From Amorphophallus konjac (lineage: Eukaryota > Streptophyta > Magnoliopsida > Alismatales > Araceae), in NCBI GenBank assembly GCA_022559845.1, contig CM040127.1, positions 37,162,708 to 37,226,707 of the forward strand: 64,000 bases of DNA, in the 5' to 3' direction. Positions 44,460 through 55,265 of the stretch are shown here, piece by piece. Numbering within the stretch: position 1 is the first letter of the stretch; the number at the start of each line of letters is the position of its first letter. A model generated the notes under the pieces. It was not told the origin of the DNA. It ran no database searches and saw only the letters and a list, made by a program, of their open reading frames with translations. The position numbers and the translations under genes are program-made.

Positions 44460-45625
44460 TCACTGCTCCTCCCCTGGCATGGCGAAGAAGCCACTGGCAG
44501 CAAAGCGACCGGACTGGCGGAGTCGCTCCCCAAACTCTCGCGCTCTCTCGTAGCGCGTCTCCATCCCTCCTACCCTCTGCACGACGGCCTGAAGGCCCAG
44601 CTGGAGCTCCCTCACTTGGGCCTCCAGGGCCCTCCTCTCGGTCAGATCCCGCTGTCGCTCGGACCTTCTCTCGGCTTTCTCTCTCTCTGCCTCTCTCCTC
44701 ATCATCTGCAGAAGAACCCTTAACTCCAAGATGTCTGGAGAAGGTCTCTCCTCACCACGATGCCGCAGCTCCGCTACAGTCGCCACCCAGGCGTCACGCT
44801 CCTCTTCCGCCCGGGTCGCGCGGGCCACCGCACCGGCAAGTTGCTCCCGGAGGGAGGCAATCTCGAGAAAAGGGGCCGAGGAACTGGAAGATCCGCCAGC
44901 CACTCCCACCGTCGCTGTCTGCTGGGCACGCTGGAACGAAATAAACAACGGCCGTCAGTGAAAACTCCAAAATCTAAAGTTAAAAGTGCGGCACGTAACT
45001 TACCAGGAGCGACAACTCATGTTGAGCGACGGCCAGCTGCCGCCTAGTCTCTGACAGTTGCGCGCGTGAGCCGCCGATGCCACGCGTGTACCCAGCTTGG
45101 GGAAGCCCCGCGTAACTCTCTCTCTGCCGCCCCAGGAAGTCGGCACTGTCCTGCACCAGTACACCCCCTTGCTGTCCAGGGAGACGTACGGGCCAGTCCT
45201 CGAGCCTCGCCTTGCCGCGACTCTCCCTCCTGACGCGGCTCGGCTCGTCCGCACTCGCCCACTCATCGGCCAGACCCAGGGTCCTTGCCATGTCCTGCAC
45301 CAAGAAAGGGGTCCCACATCAGTCAAAAGGAACGCGTCCCCTGTCTAGGACGCGTCCATCATTTGAGTGCAACACTCGCCGAACCCTTTCCTCCTCGCGC
45401 GGCTCGCCTCAAAACCCAAGATGAATTAAAAGAGGAAGAGATCGGAGGACCTACCGAACCGTGTTCACCTCCTCCCACGCCATCGGGCCCCTCGGGTCCC
45501 TCGGGGGCCCGAAGCGGCCCTTCCTCCTCCATGGACGCCGTTCCGTGCTTGGGCGCGTCCCTCCTTGGGCGAGGAGTTCCTCGTCCCTCTCCACCTTCAC
45601 CATGGTCGGGCCCACCGAACTCCAT
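44460..45625 (-). CDS. Antisense gene C: short relative lacking the mobile domain, about 310 aa
   Basis: Three exons on the minus strand: 45625-45455 (start least certain), 45294-45004 and 44930-44460. All junctions are phase 0 with GT-AG. Exon 2 starts at DMARTLGLADEWASADE, which matches the late part of the mobile domain region in A and B (MRTLGLAQEWVD), and then continues into RAQLSETRRQL. Exon 3 is a coiled coil with QREL/REAEREKAERRSER stretches that ends MPGEEQ. The exons encoding the main mobile domain are missing, so the product would be mainly a coiled-coil protein. It could pair with A or B through the coiled coils. Exon 1 is low-complexity Gly/Pro/Glu-rich and is supported mainly by its donor site and phase. 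Confidence 0.7.
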
Positions 45626-45777
45626 CGATCAAAAGAAGAGGAAGATGGAAAGGGGGGCAAGCGAGTTTCGGCAGAAGGCGGGCTCGTTTGCGGGTAAGGC
45701 ACTGGAGAAGAAGGACCACCCGTCGCTTTAAATTTGAAATCAAGGATTAAGACGCGTCCTCGCGCCTGGACGCGCCC
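45331..45777 (-). promoter_or_regulatory. Two GACGCGTCC palindromes at gene C
   Basis: Variants of the palindrome family lie at 45,331-45,357 (in intron 1) and 45,751-45,777 (about 125 bp upstream of the proposed start). The upstream copy precedes a weak AT-rich TATA candidate (TTTAAA, about 45,727-45,733). Their half-sites read GACGCGTCC instead of GAGGCGTCC. Confidence 0.6.
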
Positions 45778-46018
45778 AAAAGGGGAAAAAAGGAAATAAA
45801 ATCCCCCCGTGCAAAGCGTAGTTCCCCGCTGTTCAGGGCAAGGTCTCGCGAAGCATGCCTCAAAGGACAACTCAGTGCAAAGAAGAGAGTGTGGGAGAGA
45901 GAAAGGTACACACAACACAAAAAAGCCATTTCCATTTCATATAATAGCCGAAAGTACATCATACAGTGAGAAGGGTGACGTACAAGCAACTCTCTAACTC
46001 TCACCGTCACCCTTCTGG

Positions 46019-49000
46019 TCATCTTCTTCCTCCCTCCTTTTTGATCTGACGGGGATCCCTAGGGGGCCTCCGCGACCTCTGTGAACCCTGAGAAGCCGTG
46101 CTCGCCTCTCCAGGTGGCACCATGCCAGCCTCCAAGGTACGGCGACGCTGCTCGGCCGAAGAAACTAGAAAGCTGCCCACTGAAAAGGAACCGGACTGAC
46201 GAAGTCGCTCCCCGCGCTCCTTCGCCCTCCGATACCGCTCCTCACTCTCCCGGAGTCTCCCCTCCGCCGTGCCAAGACTCAGCCGGAGCTCCGACACCTG
46301 GGCCACCAGAGCTCTCCTCTCGTCCCAATCCCGATATCGCTCTGCCATCCTGTACTCCCTTTCTTTCTCCATGGTCTCCCTGTCCCTCTCCCTCTCTCTC
46401 TCTAAGGTCTCCCTATCCCACTCCCTCTCTCTCTCCATGGTCTCCCTATCCCTCTCCCTCTCCTCTCTCTCTCTCACCGCCTCCCTCCTCGACAGCTCGA
46501 GGGCGATCCGCAGATCCAGCACGTCACGAGGGAGCTCCTCAGCCTCCCGTCGACGCTCCTCCTCTAGCTCCGCAATCCGGGCGTCACGCTCTGCCACCCA
46601 GGCATCACGCTCCTGCTCAGCACGAACAGCACGGGCCAGGGCCTCCCGAGTCTCGGCCACCTGTCAAAGCACGCATGCACCGTAAGAGAGCAGTGATAGA
46701 AGGAAAGCAGCTAGAAAAGGGTCGGGGCCAAGCAAACACTCACTCGAGCCTCGCGGTCACGCTCGGCCTCCTCAGCCCGAGCCACCGCGTGCGCCAGCTG
46801 CTCCTGGAGGGCAGAATCCTCCGGAGGAGGGCCCCGCGAGCTGGAACCCGCTCCACCAGCCATCCCGGCTGCCGCTGTCTGGTGGGCCCGCTGAAACACG
46901 AGGCAAACGTCAGTCAAACGCTAAGCATCAAAAATCCAGGTCACAAAAAATGCATTGCATAGACTCACCAGGATCTCCAACTCCTATCGGATGGCCACCA
47001 ACTGTCGCCTGGCGTCCGCCAACTGGGCCCGCAGGTCGGCGATCATGGTATCACGAGCATCCTGCATTACACATAAGTTAGTATCCCATGCATATACATA
47101 TAGAAAGGTGGAGCAGTTTCATTTCACTTACCCCTGCCATACCGCCCAAGGAGAGGCGGTCCCCGTACGTAGCTCGGTACCGTCTCATGTAGTCTGTGCT
47201 GTCCTGTACGTGGGACACCACTGGGACCCCACCCTGCTGCCAGTCCTGGTACTGTGCTGGGAAGCGCGTACGCCAGTCCACGATCTTCGCCTTCCCCTTG
47301 GTCTTCCGCCCAATGCGGGCCGGCGCATCTACGTCAACCCACTCCTGGGCCAGCCCCAACGTCCTCATGACCAGTCTAAGCCGCAGCGGCTCAATCTCGT
47401 TCAGGCAATGGACCCACACGTCCCGCCTGAAACGAGGAAGACCCGCTACAACCCAGGGCTGGCCAGCGTCGCCCATGCCCAGGTAGGGTCTCCACACCAC
47501 CTGCATCACCATACATACACCATGTTAGTTACCATTCAGTCTCACGCATAAACACAAAAAAATCATACGCATCATACCATGGCCTCGGGATACTCGCTCA
47601 GTTCCCGACGAAGTGACGCCAGCTGGTAGCCGTGGGGTGCTGCAACCACGACCGGCCTCCACTGCCGCGCCAGAGGCACGGCCCTCCTGTTCCCATGCCT
47701 AGCCCTCCCCATCGGGAAATAGTAATAGCTCCACACCTGCATCCATCATACATCATTAGTACAATAATTACATATTTAACTGTGGGAATGCATAAATAAA
47801 ATGTTTACCTGGAGGAAAGGTGCGAAGCCGCTGACTGTCGTCTCCTTCTCCGAAGTCTGGGAGAGATCAGCAATCAAATGGGCAAGCAGAGCCGCCCCCC
47901 ACGCATAGTGTCCCACTCTGTCCAGATCCGCCAAGATCCCGAGGAAACGGCAGTGGATGCCATCCCCTTTCGTCCCCAGCAGAAGGCGGCCCAGGAAGAA
48001 AAAAAGGAACCTCCGAAGGTCTAGATCCACCAGCTCCCTCTCACTCGGATCCTGGGTGAAAGCAGCGCGAGCGTCCCCCTCTAGTCGAGCCAAGAACTCC
48101 GCTCCAGTCTCGCTAACCCGCTGGCGCGGGTCGATGAATCCAAGCGCCTCCATGATCTCCACTCGACCCACTACCCTGCTGTCTCTATCAGTCACACTCG
48201 TCTCCAACCACAGCAGGTCCAGGGCGCTCTCTCGGTAGTTGGGGTAGGTGACCCCGCTGACTGCCTCTCCGTCAACTCGTAGCCCGGTGATCCGAGCCAC
48301 GTCCTCAAGTGTCGGCACCATGTGCCCCCAGGGCATCAGAAACGCCCGGCTCGGTGCGTGCCACCGCTCCCTCAGTGCTTGGATAAGAGGAAGGTCGAGC
48401 CGGAAGGGCTCGATCCTAAGGAAAGCTCCAAAGCCCATGGCGTCCACACGCGCCCTCTGGAAATCCGGCAGCCCACGGTATGCTGCCACCACCAAGGACC
48501 AGCTGATCCGGCCCTTCATCACGCCCTGCAAACCACAAAACCAACAAAGAACACATCAGCATCATGAACAGTCATAAACAATAACACTGTATATATACTA
48601 CTTATTCTTTTATTTTTACTTTTTTAAAATATTTATATTTTCTTGTGGAGGCGTCCAGGCCCCTGGACGCCTCCTCTTCTTTTCCTTTATTTTGTTTTAT
48701 TTTTAGAAAAAAGAAAAACAAAATCAAACCAAAAAAAATATATTAATTATAATGGAGGCGTCCTAGAGCCAGGACGCCTCCTTATTTTTATTATATTTCT
48801 ATTACATTTCGTAAATAAATAAAGAAATAAAAAGAAAAGGAAAATATGGAGGCGTCCACGCCCCTGGACGCCTCCTTCTCTCACTACCCGGCCTTCTCTC
48901 ACAGCCTCTCGCACGTCCGTTTTAGCCTATTGAACCACAAAATCAGAATTCCGAAGTACTTACCGGGTCGTGATCGTCCTCTCCCGCGTCACCAGCATCC

Positions 49001-49155
49001 GCAGCGGCCTCCGCGGCCAGGAGAGGCACCTCCATCTCCTCCCCCGCAGCAATCTCCTCTGCTGCGGCCTCCTCGGCATCATCCCTCAACCTCCTCGCAC
49101 GACGAGCCAGTCGTTTCCGCTTCTCTGGACCCTGGCTCGATCCTCCTCGCTCCAT
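46019..49155 (-). CDS. Antisense gene B: plant mobile domain plus coiled-coil protein, internal stop
   Basis: Seven exons on the minus strand: 49155-48964, 48525-47809, 47736-47578, 47500-47132, 47061-46969, 46890-46744, 46660-46019. All junctions are phase 0 and GT-AG. The frame would give about 772 residues, but an in-frame TAG at 46,986-46,984 in exon 5 cuts it at about residue 504, after the mobile domain and before the coiled coil. The mobile domain is close to that of A: SWSLVVAAYRGLPDFQRAR, RERWHAPSRAFLMPWGHMVP, TLEDVARITGLRVDGEAV, VWSYYYFPMGRARHGN and MRTLGLAQEWVDVD. Exon 1 is different (an acidic Ala/Glu-rich stretch after KRKRLARRARR, a possible nuclear signal). The last exon is a long repeat of RERERDRETMEK, a strong coiled coil. 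B has one more intron than A within the mobile domain. TATA box at 49,237-49,246. Confidence 0.85.
48647..48875 (-). repeat. Three palindromes in intron 1 of gene B
   Basis: GGAGGCGTCC palindromes lie at 48,647-48,674, 48,754-48,781 and 48,848-48,875, separated by AT-rich DNA, with the same spacing range as in the LTR. The middle copy differs in its centre (TCCTAGAGCCAGGA), but its arms still pair. Confidence 0.9.
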
Positions 49156-49236
49156 GGGGACGAAGAATGGGTTTGTCTGGTTTGACCGGATCGTTTGAAT
49201 GAACAGTATAAGTGAGTAGGGGGGGAGCCCCCCCAC

Positions 49237-49246
49237 CTATATATAG
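49237..49246 (-). promoter_or_regulatory. TATA box of gene B
   Basis: CTATATATAG, about 82 bp upstream of the start codon. It lies 15-25 bp downstream (on the minus strand) of the first of three palindromes, the same arrangement as in the LTR promoter. Confidence 0.75.
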
Positions 49247-49260
49247 AATTACCTTTTATT

Positions 49261-49425
49261 GGGGCGTCCAGGCGCCTGGACGCCCCCACACTTTTTATTT
49301 TTTTCAAAAATTTAAAAAAATAGGGGCGTCCAGGCGCCTGGACGCCCCAAAAAAATAAATTGTCAAAAAAGTAATAAAATAATAAAAATAAAACTTAGGG
49401 GCGTCCAGACCCCTGGACGCCCCCA
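49261..49425 (-). promoter_or_regulatory. Three palindromes directly upstream of the gene B TATA box
   Basis: GGGGCGTCCAGG-CGCC-TGGACGCCCC type palindromes lie at 49,261-49,288, 49,323-49,348 and 49,398-49,425. They share the GGCGTCCAG core with the LTR copies. The linkers are AT-rich, as in the LTR. Confidence 0.9.
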
Positions 49426-49589
49426 TAATAAAAAATTTTCAAAAAATATTTATATATAATAAAAGTAAAAAAAAAAGATAAGAATACGTATATAATCCAA
49501 ACAAAATAAAAAAACACAAAGAAAAAGAAAAACCATAAAAAAGGATAATAATTAAGGGGACGGGGGTCCGAAACATCCAAATGCCAAAT

Positions 49590-49595
49590 TTTATT
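49590..49595 (-). terminator. Poly(A) signal of gene D
   Basis: AATAAA on the minus strand, 22 bases after the stop codon of gene D. Confidence 0.55.
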
Positions 49596-49616
49596 CCATC
49601 AGAAAAGCAGAGTGAA

Positions 49617-51025
49617 CTACATCAGGGGCTTAGGCGCTTTAGGCCTTAACTTCCCCAGTTCGGTTACATAAGCCCTCCACGGCTCGCATTCCTCCACCAC
49701 GTGCGCTAAGGCCTTTACCGCAACACTTGTCTTCCAGGGAGCTTTAATGGCCTTCGCTTCCTTCGCGTCCGCTTCAGTGCCCAACTCCCTTTTCTTCAAA
49801 GGAACAATGCCAGACGATGGCGGGAACGAATGGCGTGGGATGCCAATCTGGAGGCAGCACCGATGCGCACTATAAAGGACGAACTCGGTCGCGCCGATCA
49901 GTTGAAGATCAACTTCGGGGGAAGACCTCATGAGGAGATCTAGCGAAAGCAAACATGCCGGTGCGCAAGTAAAGAAGCCTTGTGTCACGGTGCGGAAGTG
50001 AGACCGCCAGTCTTCACGTTTCTTCAGCCACGGAACGCGGTTCACTACAGTACCACCAAAGCCTAACACGTCGGCTATGTGGTGAAGCGGGCTTTGTTGG
50101 AAGAGCTTCGAAGCAGTTGGCATCCCCTCGCGGTGGTCGAATTTGAAGTGCAAATCAAGCCAGCAATTCAAGACAAGTGCGCAACCAAAAGGAGGCTTAC
50201 CCATACTCGAGGCGGTAAGGCCGCTGTAAAGATAGGCAAGGACGGCGGGTCCCACCCTCTTTCCACGCCAGATCCCGCAGATAGCACTCAGCTGGTATTC
50301 CTCCACTATGTTGTCAGTATAAGGGAACAAGAGAGCACCCGCCAGACAAATGGTGAACCCCTTCATGATTCCCTCCAAATAGTCATCGTCTGGTGACCCT
50401 CTCAGGGCGTCCATGACCCACTCCGCAAGCTTTTGGAGATCGATCCCCTTTTGAGTACGGACCTTTCTGGCTGCGTCGGGCGGCATGAAGCTTCCAAGGA
50501 CACTTTCAGAAGTCACCCGTGTCAACATCCGCATAGCCTTCACCTTCCCGTCACTCTTGAATTTCTTCAAACCAATCAGAAGTTCCACCTCCTCGAGGAG
50601 GATGGTCACCTCGAAGGTCGGGAAGATAAAAGTGTCGGTCTGGGGATGCCAGATCTCCACTAGTGCGCCCATAGCCGCCCAGTCCATACGAATCTTCTCA
50701 TAATGCTTGGCGTGAATAAGGAGCCCCTGCAGATGCCACTTCGAGAGTATGGCCCTCATGCCAATGGAGATATTGGAAGTCAGCCTTGAAAGCCATGACA
50801 GCTTGGAAAACTTCCTCGGGCCTGGGAAGAGTGGATATGGCTGGGAGAGGAAAGAAGAAGAAATGAAGGAAGTAAGAAGAAGGTTCACGTGCAGAAATTT
50901 GAAAAGAGTCAGCTTACCATATGCGACATGATCGTCCCACTCAGATGACCCTCGAGGTCGGAAAGTCGCCTAATCTCGCTGCTAGGCTTGCTCCTCTTCA
51001 TAACGCGGGAAGACTCTCCTTCCAT
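49617..51025 (-). CDS. Antisense gene D: plant mobile domain / DUF7745-like protein, 443 aa
   Basis: Two exons on the minus strand: 51025-50918 (36 codons) and 50840-49617, joined in phase 0 across a 77-bp GT-AG intron. I chose MEGESSRVMKR as the start because exon 1 matches exon 1 of gene A (MEGESS...RRLSDLEGHLS). An upstream in-frame ATG would add 18 codons. Exon 2 contains the core ALVEIWHPQTDTFIFP and LLEEVELLIGLK, which align with the mobile domain core of A and B. It also has LDLHFKFDHR, EDWRSHFRTVTQGFFTC and RCCLQIGIPRHSFPP. In plant proteomes this arrangement is usually labelled DUF7745 or plant mobile domain. There is no coiled-coil tail. The frame is intact. TATA box at 51,106-51,112, AATAAA at 49,590. 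Confidence 0.82.
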
Positions 51026-51105
51026 CCTAAATTCTCCTCTCCTTCCTCTCCTGAGCTTCCGAAACCCACCTTGGTGCATTTGAATGAGCTAGCCTAAGGG
51101 GAGTT

Positions 51106-51112
51106 CTTATAG
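51106..51112 (-). promoter_or_regulatory. TATA box of gene D
   Basis: CTATAAG on the minus strand, about 80 bp upstream of the start codon. No GGCGTCC palindrome lies upstream of it. Confidence 0.6.
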
Positions 51113-51119
51113 GAAGGGG

Positions 51120-52187
51120 AGGGTGCTACAGGACAGAACATGTCACATCAGTGGTCATTGTCAAGATTTTGTCTGGATCTCCTTTGAACTGTGGTGCGAT
51201 TCTGCTACTTTCTGATGTTGCTAACCTTTGCTGGCCTGTGCAGGTTTTACTAACGGACGTCTTTGTCCTATCTCCTGTCCCACCTTTCATTGGTTGGTCC
51301 CACCATGTCATGCATCATAGTATATGATACCTACGCTACTAGAACATGTCAAGGACCTTGCGGCCCGAACGAATCTGGGATTTGAGTTCCCCTTCAACAA
51401 AAATGGTGATGATCCCGGAAGAGTTTGGGTTGTACGGATAGGCCATTAATTTGTGGTAGCAAGGGGACGACGGTTCCATTCAGTGAGTTGGTGCGCGGAT
51501 AAACGGGCCCCAGCCCAGTATCAGCTCACCGGATCGGTATCCTGACCCGTTCTTCACAAGTTAACAATATTATCCTTGGCTATTTTCTATTTTAGTTTGT
51601 TTTGAATTTTTCTTTAAACCCAGCATGCATTCATATAGGACTTTGATTTATTGCGGAAGATCATTCAAGTGATTCGATTGTGAAAGCCGTTGTGTTTCAA
51701 TTCCCACAAATATGAGATATTCCACTCCGAATGAAATACCGAGTTTCCTAGAGACGGCCCCGACGCTGCTCTTCCAAAGGAGACCCTTGTTTGGACAGAC
51801 CCTCAGATATTCCTTTACCTTTTTTTGACCCACCTTGGCCGCAGCACTTCCACATTGGCTGGTAACCGCTCCCCAAAGGTGAAACCTCCGGTTTATGACC
51901 CAGGTACTTCCACACCGAGAAGTTGGTCCCTTTTTGTTTCGTGCCTGAGCGCACATCTCACCCTCCCTTATTTGATCTCCGTCCAAGCAATCGTCAATAT
52001 TTGAAAGACCTTCTTCAAGGTCGCCTCATTGAAACTCCAGGAAAGATTCCAAACAGTAACGTCAAAAACGTGTCTCATCACACCTTGGCATTGACTTATC
52101 AGTCCGCTCCCACTCCATTTCACTCCACTTCGATACCATTCCACTACGTATCGCTCCCTTGCAAAGCAGACGCCAAGGCGGGGCAGC
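51120..52187. other. Spacer and purine-rich tract before the 3' LTR of element R
   Basis: About 1.07 kb without a supported gene. The last bases, AAGGCGGGGCAGC (52,175-52,187), are purine-rich and abut the LTR start TGTAGACACG. That is the position of the polypurine tract used to prime plus-strand DNA synthesis. Confidence 0.6.
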
Positions 52188-54402
52188 TGTAGACACGCCA
52201 TTCCTGACGTCTCCTGAGAAAGTCTCATATTACTATACAACGCCCCGCGACGGCTTACGCGTTTTGAATCACTTGAGTGCTTCCTTTTCTTGAGTCTTCT
52301 TCCGCCCTTTTCGGCATCCGGAATCGTCTCGTCACGGCATTCGGACGACATCAACACCAGTCGGACGCATCAGGAGGTTCCAGAATCAAGAAGGGGGTCT
52401 ACTAGGCGGCCGCCGACGCCTGATCCGAGGACCCGGGTGGGTCTTAATGGGGGCATCCAGGCCCCTGGACGCCCCCATCTTTTTAATCTTTTTATTATTT
52501 TTTCTCAGGGCCGAAAACCAAATAAAAAATATAAAAAAATATATATTTTAATAGAGGCGTCCAGGCCCCTGGACGCCTCCATAAAAAACAAAATATATAT
52601 ATATGTTTGTAAAATGCCAGTTGGCATAAAATAAAACAAAAAAAATAATAATATATATTAATGGAGGCGTCCAGGCCCCTGGACGCCTTCATAAAAACAA
52701 ATAAAAAAATCAAAAATGCCAGCCCTATCATAAAAAGACAAATATACAATAAAATAATATATTTTTGGAGGCGTCCAGGCCCCTGGATGCCTCCATTAAC
52801 TCCGTCACGGGCGCCGGCCACCGAACGACGGTTTGTCGTGTGTGAAAAAATCCAAAATATGGAGACGTCCAGCCAGCTGGACGCGCCCATTTCTGAATCA
52901 CGAGGCGCCGCTCACAAAATCACGCGTTGTGCCAAACCGCGTGCGGCCGTCGTCGGCTTTCGGTGGACCTGCTTGAGGCGTCCGGGACCCTGGACGCCTC
53001 CACAAAAGTATTCCAAAAAAATCAATAAAAATAGAATAAAATATTATTTCGGCCCTGATGGAGGTGTCCAGGGTCCTAGACGCCTCCACCCTCCGGAGCT
53101 CTATAAATAGAGCCCCACCCCCTCAGTTCTGAGAGAGCTTCTAAATGATCCGATAGGCTGCCGGAGCCCAGAGGCTACGGAGTCATTTTCTAACCCGTGG
53201 GTTCTTTTGTAGGTGGAGGTTCTGCCGGCTTCTCGGGTGCTCACGCTCGCGAGAGGAGGGTCGTCTTCATCCACCGCGCTTCCACGTCGTCCCCACACTG
53301 CCGGAGCTCCGCCGGATTTCACCCTCGGCTCATCCAATAAGCCTTTTCTTCCCCTTTTTCTCCATAGTTCTTTACATTCATCATATTGCATCCTCTATCC
53401 CCCTTCACAAGGGCGCCTCTTCTCTTATACTTCTTGCATCCATCATCTCATTTTCCTCCTACTCGAGTCCGAGAGGGGTTTAAAAGATAACACCAACCAG
53501 GTGTGTGTCTTGCTATCATTTCGTTATTTTTACCGCAAGGATTTGAATACTACACCTCCATCTTTCTAATCCACTTGTCATTTATTTGTCGTTGTTTTGC
53601 AAGGGTACCCGAGGAAAGCCCTCTCCGTCGGCCGGCCGGAAGGAGAGGAAGAAGCAACCCGCCATCTCCCGCTCTTGAGGTAGGCGCGATCACCTTCTTA
53701 TTCTGGGGTCTTTCGGCCCCTGGCGATCACATCTTTTCATCGAGGCCGCGACGAGTCACTTCTCCAATGGCCGTTTAAATTTCTGTTCTCATATTCTCTT
53801 TATATCCTGTTATATTTTGCTCATATCATCGAGGCCGCGGCGAGTCACTTCCCCAATGGCCGTTTAAATTTCCGTTCCTATATTCTTTCTATATTCTATT
53901 ATATTTTGCTCATATCATTGAGGCCGCGGCGAGTCACTTCCCTAATGGCCGTTTAAATTTCCGTTCTTATATTCTCTCTATATTCTGTTATATTCTGCTC
54001 ATATCATCGAGGCCGCGGCGAGTCACTTCCCCAATGGCCGTTTAAATCTCTGTTCTTATATTCTCTTTTATATTCTGCTATATTCTGCTCATATTCTCGA
54101 GGCCGCGGCGAGTCACTTCCCCAATGGCCGTTTCAATTCTTGTTATTTAATTTCTACATCATTCCCGTCCCCCCGAGGTCGCGGCGAGTCACTTCCCGCT
54201 ATGGCCGTTTGAACCCCATATCTTGCTATATTATACTTGTCCCGCTCGCCCCGCCGGAGCAATCTCCCGTGGTGGCCCCTTCTCTCTTCTCTCTTATTTC
54301 TGTGTTGCAGCAAACAAACAACAAAAACAAAAAAAGAAGGAGCCCGCGCGCTCTCCGCTTCCCCTTCCGCGCTCTTCCCCGAACCGCGTGACGTCGCTCA
54401 CA
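52188..54402 (+). repeat. 3' LTR of element R
   Basis: A nearly identical copy of the 5' LTR, with the same palindromes (from 52,450 to 53,088), TATA box (53,102-53,109) and 88-bp tandem units (53,735-54,216). Differences that I can see are scattered single bases and length changes in A/T runs, for example GGC to GAC near 52,348 and CCGG to CCAG near 52,382. One base change breaks the pairing of the fourth palindrome (GGATGCC near 52,788). Confidence 0.95.
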
Positions 54403-55059
54403 TCGCCGAGACCATTCACCCACCTGGGAACTCAGGAGACCTCCAGTCCCAAGTTAGGACATGGACTCGCGGTTCACAGGCCATAGGCACGGCCTACGCG
54501 GAAACCACAAAAGCACGATTCCCAAGGCAGCCCGCGAGCTGCCACAGCGATTTCCAAACCCTGGGAAAAGCGAGAACCCACCAGCACCAGGCTGGGCAAC
54601 TGGACTCGCAGACCAAGGCCACACACATGGCCCACTCAAAACCAACTCCCGGAGAAACCACGACGTGCGGGGAAACCTCGCCGCACTCACACTGATACAC
54701 GGGACTCGATCTAGCAAGAACCCGGAAGCCCGGAACACCTGGGGTCACCCGGACCCGCCAAGCCCACAGGCACGCTTATCGAGGTAACACGCTACCTCCA
54801 GACACCCAAAAATACGGTAACGAAACCCACGGGGTGTCCGGGACACTCACAAGGCCAAAGGTCGACCACTGGGTCACAACCGGGTCGACCGGAGACCAAC
54901 ACAACCCAATCGGAACACTAGCAAATCGCCCGGACCCTTACACTCACAAGCGCGCAAATCAAGGTAAACGGAACCCCCGGACACCCAAAGGCACGGTCAC
55001 GGAACTCTACGGGGTGTCCGGGACACACACGGCCCAAGGGGAGCACGAGACAACAGGGA

Positions 55060-55265
55060 AGATCACGCTAGGATCACCTAGCGCGACAAGACGGAACTGA
55101 TCCTAGCGCGACAAGACGGAACGCGCTAGGCTCTCCTAGCGCGACAACGCAGAACGCGCTAGGACCCCATAGCGCGACAAGAACCGCCTTACTGATTATC
55201 TTCTCCGATGAACGCGCCCCGTCGGGGCAACGCGACCATCAAGAACGCGCTACTGGAGCATAGCG
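55060..55265 (-). repeat. TAGCGCG palindromes in solo LTR S
   Basis: Several hairpin-forming units of the form CGCGCTAGGnnnnCCTAGCGCG lie 30-90 bp apart. The matching part of element L (59,437-59,651) has the same architecture with changed but still complementary arms (GCGCTATAGG...CCATAGCGC). Confidence 0.75.

Larger units (their letters stand above)
32590..54402 (+). mobile_element. Element R: 21.8-kb Tat-like Ty3/Gypsy retrotransposon with antisense genes
   Basis: Two LTRs of 2,218 and 2,215 bp (32,590-34,807 and 52,188-54,402) start TGTAGACACGCC and end CGCTCACA. Perfect 5-bp target duplications TCGCC lie at 32,585-32,589 and 54,403-54,407. A primer-site-like TGGCGATCACGGTGGGAC follows the left LTR (34,811-34,828), and a purine-rich tract precedes the right one. 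The sense strand carries a gag-position ORF and a Tat-type integrase. Protease activity, reverse transcriptase and RNase H are missing, so it must depend on enzymes from another element. The antisense strand carries four intron-containing genes related to plant mobile domain proteins. The LTRs look nearly identical by eye, so the insertion is recent compared with its surroundings. It sits inside solo LTR S. Confidence 0.95.

Noticed and set aside
46081..46962. 293-codon plus-strand ORF
   Set aside because: It is the mirror of the coiled-coil exons of gene B. Its Ser/Pro/Leu-rich composition follows from the Arg/Glu repeats on the other strand.
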